The translations under genes were made by a program, and so were the position numbers. A stretch of DNA of 64,000 nt from Silene latifolia (taxonomy: Eukaryota; Streptophyta; Magnoliopsida; Caryophyllales; Caryophyllaceae), in contig NC_133538.1 in assembly GCF_048544455.1 (NCBI RefSeq), positions 19,743,969 through 19,807,968 of the forward strand. The letters are read 5' to 3'. Numbering within the stretch: the first letter of the stretch is position 1; the number at the start of each line of letters is the position of its first letter. The notes beneath the pieces were generated by a model. It saw only the letters and a list, made by a program, of their open reading frames with translations. It did no database searches and had not been told where the DNA came from. Positions 1 to 10,132 of this stretch are shown here, one piece after another.

Positions 1-1219
1 TGGTTATTTGGAGGAAGAGTTGTACATGGTACAACCCGAAGGTTTCATCGATCCTAAACATCCTAAGAAAGTGTGCAAGCTTAAGCGTTCCATTTATGGA
101 CTTAAGCAAGCTTCTCGGAGTTGGAATCATCGTTTCGACCAAGTGATAAAAGAGAATGGATTTACTCGATCGGTCGAGGAACCATGTCTATATATCAAGT
201 CGAGTGGGAGCAAGATTGTCTTCCTAATATTGTATGTTGATGACATACTCCTGATTGGGAATGACATACCTCTCTTAACTTCGGTAAAAGTATGGTTGAA
301 GAACCATTTCCAGATGAAAGATCTGGGTGAGGCACAAAGAATTTTGGGCATCCGTATCTATCGAGATAGATCATGTCGGATGTTATCTCTCAGTCAGGAG
401 TCTTATATAGACAAGATTCTAGAGAGATTCAGCATGACTAACTCCAAAAGGGGGTTTCTTCCTATGGCTCCAGGGGTGCATTTGAGCAAGTCTCAGGCAC
501 CAAAGACACCGGAAGAGATAGAGCGCATGACCCGGATTCCTTATGCTTCGGCTATAGGATCAATCATGTATGCCATGATATGCACACGTCCGGACGTGGC
601 ATATGCATTGAGTATGACGAGTCGATTCCAACAGCATCCAGGTGAATCACATTGGATGGCTGTCAAGAACATTCTTAAGTACCTACGGAGGACTAAAGAT
701 TGGGCATTGACTTATGGAGGCGATCAAAAGCTATGCGCAACCGGTTACGCAGATGCTAGCTTCCAAACGGATCGACATGACTTGAAATCTCAGTCTGGAT
801 TCGTTTTTACTCTTAATGGCGCTGCAGTCAGCTTGAAGAGTTCCAAACAAAGTGTTACAGCAGATTCTACGACTGAGTCCGAGTACTATGCCGCTTCTGA
901 AGCTGCAAAGGAAGCGATATGGATGCGTCAATTCTTACAAGGACTATCAGTAGTGCCTAGTTCGAACGACCAGATCACCATCTATTGCGACAATAGGGGT
1001 GCCATCTTCCAGGCTAAGGAGCCCAAGTCTAGCAACAAGTCTAGCCATGTACAACGGAAAGCTCATCTAATCCGAGATTACGTGGAGCAAAAGGAGGTAG
1101 TGATTGAAAAGTTTGCTACAGATGATAATATAGCAAATCCTCTCACTAAACCATTACGACAAGATAAGCATGAAGGGCATGTTATTTCCATGGGAATTAA
1201 ACGTGTTCCTGAGTTGTAG
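1..1219 (+). CDS. copia Pol, reverse transcriptase (part) and RNase H
   Basis: This is the C-terminal part of a Ty1/copia polyprotein, open at the left edge of the window. The frame runs without a stop to TAG at 1217-1219. The RT part has the SIYGLKQASRSW motif and then the catalytic YVDD (in LYVDDILLIG, about residues 75-85 of the visible part). RNase H has the ADASF, TESEYYA and CDN motifs that carry its acidic residues, then the C-terminal HIRDYV-like block. These enzymes copy the element RNA into DNA and remove the RNA strand inside virus-like particles. It is the longest intact copia reading frame here, but gag, protease and integrase lie outside the window, so autonomy cannot be judged. 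Confidence 0.93.
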   Translation, partial: GYLEEELYMVQPEGFIDPKHPKKVCKLKRSIYGLKQASRSWNHRFDQVIKENGFTRSVEEPCLYIKSSGSKIVFLILYVDDILLIGNDIPLLTSVKVWLKNHFQMKDLGEAQRILGIRIYRDRSCRMLSLSQESYIDKILERFSMTNSKRGFLPMAPGVHLSKSQAPKTPEEIERMTRIPYASAIGSIMYAMICTRPDVAYALSMTSRFQQHPGESHWMAVKNILKYLRRTKDWALTYGGDQKLCATGYADASFQTDRHDLKSQSGFVFTLNGAAVSLKSSKQSVTADSTTESEYYAASEAAKEAIWMRQFLQGLSVVPSSNDQITIYCDNRGAIFQAKEPKSSNKSSHVQRKAHLIRDYVEQKEVVIEKFATDDNIANPLTKPLRQDKHEGHVISMGIKRVPEL

Positions 1220-2075
1220 TACTCTTTTATGGATTAGATTCATTTTCTCGTGTACTCTATACGACATCATCGTTTTGATATTTATATATTTTGTTTTTCA
1301 TGTGGAGTTGTACGATAATTTTGAACATCACAAAGTGAACTGAACAAACATTATATTTTGGTCCTTAATTGCCCACGTGAGCTGATAACTCTGGCAATTA
1401 TTTTGTAACGTTGGTTGATGGTGGGTTCAACGAGCCATAAGTCAAACGGTTGACTGACCAATCACAGAGGCGAGTTATACAGATATCTCGTAGGACACAA
1501 TTGTGACAACGACGTGGAGTCCTAAATGTTTTATAACATTCGGTGCCAGGTCGTGGATAGGACCTCCATGGTGATCCTAAGAGTCGATTCTTTTGACTAT
1601 CGACTGTCTCTTGAGATTAAGGCAGATTTTGGGTGACTTTGGTTTCTTTCTCACGGTCATCCGTAACAGGGGGCCAAGTAGATTTTTTCTGGGTCATTTC
1701 ATACTGTGCTTAGATCGGCATGAGTCGAGTTGAAGGAAATATTCAGCCTTTATCAGGTACTCGATATTTCTCAGGGCCACTCGAGGAGTCAGAATCGAAA
1801 TGCATGGCCATGCTCGAATACGGATTCGTTTTATCAATTAAGTTACTCTCTAGTCGGGGAAACCACTCTTGATATAGATCGATTGTAAAATACGACCTTT
1901 GCGGATACGGATCTGCAAATTGTTTTACATTGAGTGGGAGAAATTTTAAATGGATATGAGAATCGGTTATCGCACATACACTTGTACGGACAAGTGGGAG
2001 TTTCTTGTAGTCGGTGTCCTCCAGTTAGTGCGGATAACGTTATTGCACGTACACTTGTACGGACAAGTGGGAGCT
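1220..2075 (+). other. copia 3' untranslated region with duplicated polypurine-tract module
   Basis: No gene is seen between the pol stop and the LTR. The end holds two tandem copies of a block of about 75 bp (about 1971-2037 and 2046-2110). Each has ACTTGTACGGACAAGTGGGAG followed by a TGTCCTCC-type LTR start. The second copy adjoins the full LTR. The first looks like a polypurine tract plus about 30 bp of LTR head left behind by a duplication. The related copia at 36917 has one copy only. The purine run GACAAGTGGGAG is the likely plus-strand primer. Confidence 0.7.
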
Positions 2076-3056
2076 TGTTGGGGCTGGTGTCCTCCACAGT
2101 TAGTGCAATGACATATAAATCTCTAAAAGGATCAAAGGGTATACTTTTGTATTATTATCAGTTGGTCCACGTTTATCAATAACGGTTGGCTTGCTAGATA
2201 AGTTTGACGTTATTGTCATACAGATGGCGGTGATCAACTGGTCCCTAAAAGTCACACCTATAGGATACGTTTGAGAGATGTGACGGTATGAAAATACAGT
2301 CATGTTGATGCCTAATATGACTAAGCGGTTAGTCGGAGTTATTGACTAATAATTAGTCAAACGCGATGTTGAGATAATTATTTAATACGGATTAAATAAT
2401 ACTGGCTAAGGTGAATTAAGCGGTTAATTCGTAAATTGAATATAAACGGTTATATTTAATTAATGTATATTGAATTAATTAATTATACAATATTGTCATT
2501 GTCGGACAAGTATTAATATGTCGACTGATTCATGTTACTAGTCGATATTTTAATATCCGATAACGGATGACGATTTATAATTAAAACCCGTCATATACAT
2601 TTAGCAAAACGAGTCGGACCACGAGTTAAATAAGGAGAAAGTGGAAAGCCCACTCCCTCCCTTAGTAACCGGTCGGTCGACCGAATAGAACAAAAGGAGA
2701 GTCCTTCTCTCCTTTTGACCTAATCCTTCTCAGTTGAAGAAAAATTAGGGTTTTGGAGTCTTTTTCTCTGAAATTCTAGATCTCACATCAGACAACTCAC
2801 AAAAGCTCTCTCAATATTGCAAGGCAATCAGAGAGTAATTTCTAGCACAAGGAGCATAGTCTCAGACGATCTTGGGTGCAACGATTAGGAGGAAATCTGC
2901 GTTGATTTCTGTTCTTAGGCCGTTTTTGCACAGGACCCGAGATTGATTCTTATTCTTTTATCGTTTCTCTTGTTTTTCGTTTAGGACCATTAATCACATG
3001 ATAAATTACGTTATAGTCCTTAATTTTAAGGGGTTTTATACGGATATTTCCCCTCA
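2076..3056 (+). repeat. copia 3' LTR
   Basis: The LTR starts TGTTGGGGC just after the purine tract and ends CCCCTCA. Its length of 981 bp matches the 978-980 bp LTRs of the minus-strand copia at 36917-54921, to which it aligns end to end. Shared blocks include AACGGTTGGCTTGCTAGA and TCACACCTATAGGAT. The right boundary was set by that alignment, because the partner TSD is outside the window. Confidence 0.85.
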
Positions 3057-3749
3057 GTATGGTTCGCACCAGCTTCTTGAAACGAACCCATGCTTCATGA
3101 AAGTTCTCATCCGGCCCTTGTTTAAAGCTCGTGATCTGAGCTCTAATGGCATTCGTCTTCGAGGCAGAGAAGTACTTTTTGTAAAATGCCAGGGCTAAGG
3201 AATTCCAGTCGGTGATCCCATGAGCGGCTCGGTCCAGATCTCCGTACCACTCCCTTGCAAAGATCACGGAGTGAGAATATAAACATAGTCTCCTTTATCT
3301 CGGTCCTGGGTCACACCGGTCGGCGGGGGTATAGAGCAGCAGTAATCGATAAATATCTCCATATGCTTGGCTGCATCTTCATTTGCAGCTCCCCCGAACT
3401 GGTTCCTCTCAACTAGATTGATATAGGAAGGCTTTGGTTCGAATTTCCTATCAGCTCCAGGTAATTCGAATCTCTTGTAAAGATTTTCGTCTGCAGCGGC
3501 TCGAATGACTTGCTATAGTTGCTTCTTCACCATGACTGGAATTTCTGGAGAAGTGACTGTCTCAGCTGAAGAAATAGAAGCAGGAGATGTAGGTGGATCT
3601 TCCTCGAACAGAGCGTTCTCGTAGTAACTTGACAGAGTACTCAGCTCTTCCTCTATCGGCAATACCCTTGATGATCGTCTCAACTCGCGCAAGGATTTCT
3701 CAATCTCAGGATTGAACGGTACCAGTTCACCACCCTGTGACATGCGCAT
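3057..3749 (-). pseudogene. Athila-like gag (N-terminal part), broken
   Basis: Gag is the nucleocapsid precursor of the element. The N-terminal piece is 3513-3749, starting near MRMSQGGELVPFNPE. After a stop, the frame-independent match goes on through a FEPKPSYINLVERNQFGGAA-like block (about 3370-3450) and a GITDWNSLALAFYKKYF / NFHEAWVRFKKLVR block (3057-3240). The last is the retrotransposon gag core (W..L...F..KF / E.W.RFK pattern). Several stops or frameshifts lie between the pieces. The copia LTR cuts it at 3057. Assignment to Athila rests on gag pattern, PBS and LTR size together. Confidence 0.75.
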
Positions 3750-3850
3750 AAGAAGAAACTACAAAAAGAATATAAGAAAAGTTTAAGGAACAGATGCCCC
3801 TTAAACTAAGAAAGACTAAATAAAAACAACTAGAAATTAGAACAATTGCC

Positions 3851-3868
3851 TCCCCGACAACGGCGCCA
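3851..3868 (-). promoter_or_regulatory. Primer-binding site, tRNA-Asp type
   Basis: On the minus strand this reads TGGCGCCGTTGTCGGGGA, five bases from the LTR end. It is the usual PBS of Athila/Tat plant elements, complementary to the 3' end of tRNA-Asp, and primes minus-strand DNA synthesis. It fixes the element's orientation and the inner edge of its LTR. Confidence 0.85.
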
Positions 3869-3873
3869 AAATT

Positions 3874-5377
3874 TGATACTCGTCGTTGTGAGTACCAAAA
3901 ATAAAATTTATAATTTCCTATTAAAACTAACCTAGGCTAGTGGTAACAGGGTCGAACCACAAGGAGGCGAATGTAATTTCTAATTGTCTAATTCAGTCTA
4001 AGATAACGAAGGTGGGGGTTGATTTGAATTGGTCTATACTAATGGCAATAAAAGACAATAAACTAAATAAACAGATAAAACAGATAAAAGAAGGGGTACT
4101 AGGATGGTCGGTTCACTATAATTTCGGCGGATGCAAACTAAGTCGGTCTAAATCAAACACATGAGGCGGGAAACAAGAATTCCTCTCGTCCACTCTTAAC
4201 AGGTAGCATCTTTCAATCTCGCTATAAGTCCCTAATATCACTAATACTGACTCTCGTCCTGAAAAGTGACTAACAATCTAAACTTTACCTATCTTTCGAT
4301 CTCAGCATAGTTTAGTCATTTTAATTGGTGATCTAACAACTGTCCCTATCTCTTGATCTAATGGGTCAGTCATATCCTAAACATTCAACTAGTCGTGTGC
4401 ACTCGATTCGTCCAATAAAGAATTAAAACAATTAAAATGAAAGTAAAACCTCACGAGGTCAGTCAATCGACCAAGTATGGCAGTCGATCGACTGACACGC
4501 GATTCAGTCCGTGTTCATTCTACGCCGCCTACACTATAATTCCCCTACATCGTAGCACGACTAAATTAGCTACTCATACTAAGAATGATAACAACAATAA
4601 GATTGATGAAATAAACAGAAGAATTCATAATTAAAACTACGGAACAAAAGGCTAGCATAAAACGATAATTATGGTTCCGGGAAATAACTAACAATTCTAT
4701 ATCTATGAATGCAAATAAAGAAATAAACTGGAATAAGAAGAATACCAAAATCGCAGAAGAATTGTAACGGAATGATTGAAAGTACGAAAATCCGATGCAA
4801 ACCAATATTCCAAACCCTAATTATTTGATAAACTAAAACTGAATGTAAAGCTAGGTAAATTTCTGAATGAATATCTCTGTAAACTAGGTTACGTTATAAA
4901 GAAAGTATACGTAACATAATTCCTTAACCTAATATCGCTGTGGGCTTTCTAATCCTCGGTCTTTTAATTCTCGTCTGAAGTAGCGGTGTGGTCGATCGAC
5001 TAAGCATGATAGTCGATCGACTGAGCAGCAGTGTACAGTAGCCTCTGGATCCCGTGAGTTGGTCGATCGACCTAGGGTACTGGTCAATCGACTACTTTAG
5101 CTGGTACTTGACTTCTATGATCTCGTGGATTTATCTTTCGGGCCTTGAAATGCGCACCAAGCTTGTTCCTTAAGTGAATACTCCACGTCAAAATGCAATG
5201 CAGGATACTCGGGGACGGATTTAGCTCAATTTCCGTTGAATTCTTCACATTTCTGCAATAATGTACAAAAACACGAAAGTAGACGGAAATAGGGGAAATG
5301 GTAGCTTAAACTACACAAATGAGCTCTAAAATGCGTGTAAAATGAGGTATAAAACATCATATAAAAGACAAGCATCA
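3874..5377 (-). repeat. Athila-like 5' LTR, about 1.5 kb
   Basis: On the minus strand the LTR starts TGATGCTTGTC and ends GACGAGTATCA, giving TGAT...ATCA ends. The inner edge is set by the PBS and the outer edge by the return of chromovirus pol sequence at about 5378. No gene is seen inside. It carries a set of GTCGATCGAC palindromes in two clusters (about 4455-4495 and 4985-5100). Confidence 0.8.
4455..5100. repeat. GTCGATCGAC palindrome clusters inside Athila-like LTR
   Basis: Two clusters of the 10-bp palindrome GTCGATCGAC and one-base variants occur at about 4455-4495 (two units) and 4985-5100 (four units). Units are 20-50 bp apart, with the same flanking CTGA or CTAG letters. They share the core TCGATCGA with the unrelated chromovirus arrays further right. 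Function unknown. Confidence 0.7.
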
Positions 5378-5805
5378 CATAGCTTTACCTGAAGGGTGTG
5401 AGAACTTTGAGGTATATACAGATGCTTCGAAGAACGGGTTGGGTTGTGTGTTGATGCAGAATGGGAAAGTCATTGGCTATGCTTCTAGGCAATTGAAGCC
5501 TTATTAGGAGAACTATCCGACACATGATCTTGAGTTGGGTGCATTTGTGTTTGCTCTCAAGATTTGGAGGCACTATCTTTATGGAGCGACCTTTAAGGTA
5601 TTTTCGGATCACAAGAGTTTAAAGTATATCTTTACTCAAAAGGAGCTGAATATGAGACAGAGGAGGTGGATGGAGCTTATAGGGGACTATGACATGGATA
5701 TCATATACCATAAAGCGAAAGCAAACGTTGTGGCTGATGCGTTAAGCAGGAAGAGTGTGCATTCCATATGAACAACTATGTCTTTGATGAGGTTGAGAGA
5801 TGAGG
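5378..5805 (+). pseudogene. Outer chromovirus pol, RNase H segment
   Basis: The translation shows [20 protein letters not shown] (RNase H start with catalytic Asp), then [38 protein letters not shown] and [12 protein letters not shown]. These are the standard Ty3/gypsy RNase H blocks. In-frame stops occur near 5505 (TAG after LKPY) and near 5769 (TGA). It is continuous in sense with the integrase at 21253 and follows the Athila-like insertion directly. Confidence 0.88.
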
Positions 5806-7219
5806 TGTGACACCCCCATACTCCAAGTGCCTTACCAGGATCACTCAGGTATAAAGATGTCACCATCTTGGTTTCCCGAGGGAATGATAATCATAAGACA
5901 ATAATGAAACAATGTTTAAATAGTATAAGTTTAGTGAATAAACAATCCAAAACCAAATACCCAAAATACGGGTTACAAGTTCCCAAAACAATTGTCTAAT
6001 CAATTAAATGAAATGTCTGACAAACTACTCAAGCTACAGCGGAAGACTCTATCATCTGAAGGTGACACATCCCAGCTATCCCATGTATCTCGACTCATAC
6101 CTGCTCAACAACTGCTCACCATCTCCGAATGGATCACCACAATTTTTAAAACAATAAACGGGGTCAGTACTAATCACACAATTTATATAACTCAACAATA
6201 CAACAAACAGCACAGCTCAATCGTCACAGATATACTCCGAACTCCATCATCAACTCCACAACACTGACTACACACTAAAGTGTGTAGCCCTGCCAGAGTA
6301 CCCATCGCAACAGGTTACTCCTTGCCGCTAGAGGGGGACCGCAGCCGTTCCCACCTAAGCCCCGCTCATCTCCGTCGAGCGATAAACCCAAATCCATTAA
6401 TGTGCACATCCCTTCTGTGGCGGGTTCCACAAAAGGCGAATAATGGGCGTAATGCCACTTTCGCAAGTGACTCCACTCAGCCAGGGACGCACCCCGAATA
6501 ACACAGACATATACAATCAACCACAGCTACTATCAACAATCAAAACCAACAACCGTCACAATACTCGTATGATAATATTCAACAATCACAAAACACAACC
6601 AACACATCATGTGACTAATACTGAGTAGGGAAACCCTACCTGGAATGCAATACAGTCAGACGGTCTCAACAGCTGTTATCAAAAGGCCTCCTCTACGAAT
6701 CCTCCTCCTAACATATGATCATACAATTACTAACAATCATAAAAGACAACAAAACCCCAGTACCCCTAAATTAGGGTTTAAACAACCTTAACGAAAGACC
6801 ATAAAAAAAGTATGTAGATCTTACCTTCGACGCAAGGAACACAAGAGTGTAAAGAACGATGAATTCCGACCTCTCAAGCTCCGGGATTTGTCAATAATGC
6901 GACGGATGCGAAGTACGTAGGTTGCAATCTCTTTTCAAAGTAATTAAGTTTGTAAAAGTGTTTTATAAAAGTGACGGAAAGGTTTAAATACTAAATCGCA
7001 TTATTAACAAAACCCGACAAAACACTACCCGTAAACCGGGCTACTCGATCGAGTAACTGATGTATTCGATCGAGTGCCGCCTACTCGATCGAGTACTAAG
7101 GCTACTCGATCGAGTACCCTACAGGTCAGAAACTATTTTAAAATGCAAAACACCCTTACTCGACAGAGTAATGCCCACTCGATAGAGTACCCAGAGACTC
7201 ATAAAACCGTAGTATTACA
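5806..7219 (-). repeat. Chromovirus array LTR 1 (3' LTR)
   Basis: It is 1414 bp. On the minus strand it starts TGTAATACTACGG and ends GGGGTGTCACA. Just outside its inner edge (7220 on) the minus strand has the purine tract AAGGAGGGCAAAC. It is almost identical to LTR 2 and LTR 3. The short open frames inside it are not genes. Confidence 0.9.
7042..7187. repeat. ACTCGATCGAGT palindrome cluster in LTR 1
   Basis: Four units of the 12-bp perfect palindrome ACTCGATCGAGT (one with a base change) lie about 20 bp apart, followed by two variants with ACTCGACAGAGT and ACTCGATAGAGT cores. In element orientation they sit near the start of the LTR, where U3 regulatory sequence is found. The same cluster is in LTR 2 and LTR 3. 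Confidence 0.88.
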
Positions 7220-7452
7220 GTTTGCCCTCCTTAAAAAGAACTTCGTCCCCGAAGTTCAAACCACAACAAAACAAAGACATACTACTATACTCCCGACACA
7301 ACAACCAAAACAAAACTCCACATAAAAGCATGCTACTAACCAAACTCAACCCGACTCAACCACAACAAAACATACCGACACAACACAAAAAGGGTGTAAA
7401 AACTCTTAAAAACTCTTTGCGATCATCTCTTACCCCCCTAAAAGAAACAAGG

Positions 7453-10132
7453 TTACGTCCCCGTAACCATACATACCTGATCAAAAAGAAAAGGGTAACG
7501 CTATCTCATGGCCTCCTCTGCCTCCCATGTAGCTTCCTCGACCTTGTTGTTAGACCAAAGGATCTTAAGTAAAACTGTCTCACCACTCCTAGTCTTCCTA
7601 ACCTTCCGGTCAAGAATCTGCTTAGGCACCTCAAGATAAGACAAGGACTCATCTAACTCTATGCTCTCTGCCTCTAACATATGTGACGTATCGCTCACAT
7701 ACTTGCGCAACTGAGATACATGAAACACATTATGCACTCTCTCCAACGCAGCTGGTAAAGCCAAACGATAAGCAACCTCTCCAACCCGGTCTAAGATCTC
7801 ATAAGGTCCGATGAACTTCTGACTCAACTTGCCTTTCTTCCTAAATCTCATAACCCCACGCATAGGAGACACTTTCAGAAGAACCTTGTCCCCAACCTGA
7901 AACTCTATATCCCGGCGATGTAGATCTGTATAACTCTTTTGCCTATCCTGAGCCGCTCTCATCCTTTCCCTGATCATCTAAATCTGCTCAACCATCTCAT
8001 GTACCATCTCTGGTCCTAGAACCACTGCCTCAGCACCGTCGTCCCAGCGAATCGGACTCCTACATCTCCTCCCATATAAGGCCTCAAACGGTGCCATGCC
8101 AATACTGGTGTGATAGCTATTGTTGTAAGAAAACTCAATCAAATCTAATCGCTGTTCCTAGCTACCACCAAAGTCCATCACACAAGCTTGTAACATATCC
8201 TCAAAAGTCTTGATTGTTCTCTCAGTCTGACCATCTGTCGCAGGATGAAATGTTGTACTCATCTTCAAAGTCGTTCCCAAAGATTCCTGCAACTCTTTCC
8301 AAAAATTTGAGATAAACCTCGCATCTCTGTCAGATACTATGTCCTTAGGGACCCCATGTAACTTTAGCACATTCTTCCGATAAGCCATGGCTAATTGTGC
8401 CTTAGTCCATGCATCTTTCATTGGCACAAAATGAGCTGACTTGGTCAGTCGATCCACTATTACCCATATCATGTTGTTACCCTGTCTCTTCTTCATCCCA
8501 GGCCACCAGAACGTGTTCTTTAAATCCTTGTATAGCTTGTCACCACCTGGATGTACTGAATATGGTGTACAATGTGCCTCTGTCATGATTGTCTTTTTCA
8601 GCTCCTCATCATTAGGGACACACCACCTCCCATCAAACCTCAAACTACCATCTACATGAATAGAGAATCTAGATACTGTCCCTTTATCTACTCCAGCTCT
8701 CCACTCTACCATCTTAGGATCCAACACCTGTTTACCTTGAATATCATCATAAAGATCAGGCTGTACTGTCAAATCTCCCATGGCATCCCCTCTCTGCATC
8801 ATATGTATCCCAAACTTCCCCACCTCATCTCTCAACCTCATCAAAGATAAAGCTGTACACAAAGAATGTACGCTCTTCTTGCTCAAAGCATCTGGAACAA
8901 CATTGGCTTTTCCTTCATGGTAGATAATATCCATGTCATAATCGCCAATCAGCTCCATCCACCTCCTCTGTCTCATGTTCAACTCCTTTTGAGTGAAGAT
9001 GTACTTGAGACTCTTGTGATCAGAAAATACCTTAAAGGTCGCCCCATAAAGGTAATGTCTCCAAATCTTGAGAGCAAACACTACTGCACCCAACTCTAGA
9101 TCGTGTGTAGGATAATTCTCCTCATAAGGCTTCAATTGCCTAGAAGCATAAGCAATCACTTTACCGTTATGCATCAACACACATCCCAACCCATTCTTTG
9201 AGGCATCAGTATAAACCTCAAAGTTCTCACTCCCTTCAGGCAATGCTAAGATAGGAGTTGTGGTCAAACGCTCCTTTAATGTTTGGAACGCCGTCTCACA
9301 ACTCTCATCCCAACGAAACTTGTTCTATTTCCTCATCAAAGCTGTCATAGGTCTAGCAATCTTGAAGAAATCCTTCACGAACCATCTGTAATATCCAGCT
9401 AAACCCAAGAAACTCCTGATCTCAACCACATTCTTTGGTGCTTCCCACTTGGTCACTGCCTCAATCTTTGCCGGATCCACAGCTACCCTATCCTTAGGGA
9501 TCACATGCCCCAGAAAAGCAACCCTCTCTAACCAGAACTCACACTTGGACAACTTAGCATATAACTCATGCTCCCTCAAGGTTTGCAACATAATCCTCAG
9601 ATGCTCCTCCTTAGTCTTGGAATAGACTAAGATATCATCAATGAACACCACCACAAACTTGTCCAAAAACTGACTGAAGATTCTGTTCATCAAATCCATA
9701 AACACAGCCGGTGCATTAGATAACCCAAAAGGCATCACCACATACTCATAATGGCCATACCTCGACGTGAAAGCTGTCTTTGGTATGTCCATCTCTCTAA
9801 TCTTCACCTGATGGTACCCCGACCTCAAATCAATCTTGGAAAAGACGGATACACCACTCAACTGATCAAACAGGTCATCTATCCTTGGCAAAGGATACTT
9901 GTTCTTCACCGTCACTCGGTTCAGCTCCCTGTAATCTATACACAACCTCAAGCTCCCATTTTTCTTCATCACAAAAAGAACTGGTGCTCCCCACGGTGAT
10001 ACACTAGGTCTAATGTATCCCTTCTCTATCAGATCATCTAACTGCCTCCTGAGCTCCTCCAACTCTTTAGGACCCATCCGGTACGGTGCCTTAGAGATTG
10101 CCCCGTCCCTGGTTTCAACTCAACCGTGAAAT
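7453..10132 (-). pseudogene. Array internal 1: RT, RNase H, integrase, chromodomain (broken)
   Basis: The RT (9325-10110) has [22 protein letters not shown] and the catalytic FIDD in [16 protein letters not shown] at 9325-9327 separates it from RNase H ([20 protein letters not shown]). Integrase keeps VSDRDARFI and the HPATDGQTERT glutamate, but a deletion of about 149 bp has removed the CxxC zinc ligands and the first catalytic Asp block (compare 15420-15569). Another TAG at 7978-7980 precedes the C-terminal part, which ends in a chromodomain (ILDRKVRKT...LLKILWSN...EATWEAEE). A third stop falls at 7501. Chromodomains steer insertion to certain chromatin. This copy cannot make an active integrase. 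Confidence 0.9.

Larger units (their letters stand above)
1..3056 (+). mobile_element. Ty1/copia retrotransposon, 3' part (left end outside window)
   Basis: The window opens inside the pol gene of a plus-strand copia element. The order is reverse transcriptase, RNase H, an untranslated stretch, a polypurine tract and the 3' LTR. It is from the same wider family as the minus-strand copia at 36917-54921: the RT-RNase H proteins are near identical over long runs, and the LTRs align from end to end but are clearly diverged. The right end at 3056 cuts into an Athila-like gag gene, so this copia inserted into that element. The TSD after the LTR should be GTATG (3057-3061), but the partner site lies outside the window. 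Confidence 0.9.
3057..5377 (-). mobile_element. Athila-like Ty3/gypsy element, 5' part
   Basis: This minus-strand element shows its 5' LTR (3874-5377), a primer-binding site, a short leader and the start of gag. The rest continues leftward outside the window, cut by the copia ending at 3056. The tRNA-Asp type PBS, the roughly 1.5 kb LTR and the gag sequence fit the Athila clade. Its right end lies in the RNase H region of the outer chromovirus, so it inserted there. The flank CATAG (5378-5382) is the expected TSD, but the other copy is not visible. Confidence 0.8.

Noticed and set aside
2950..3267. One gag protein reading from 3267 to 2950
   Set aside because: Its last third is copia LTR read by chance; true gag stops at the insertion point 3057.
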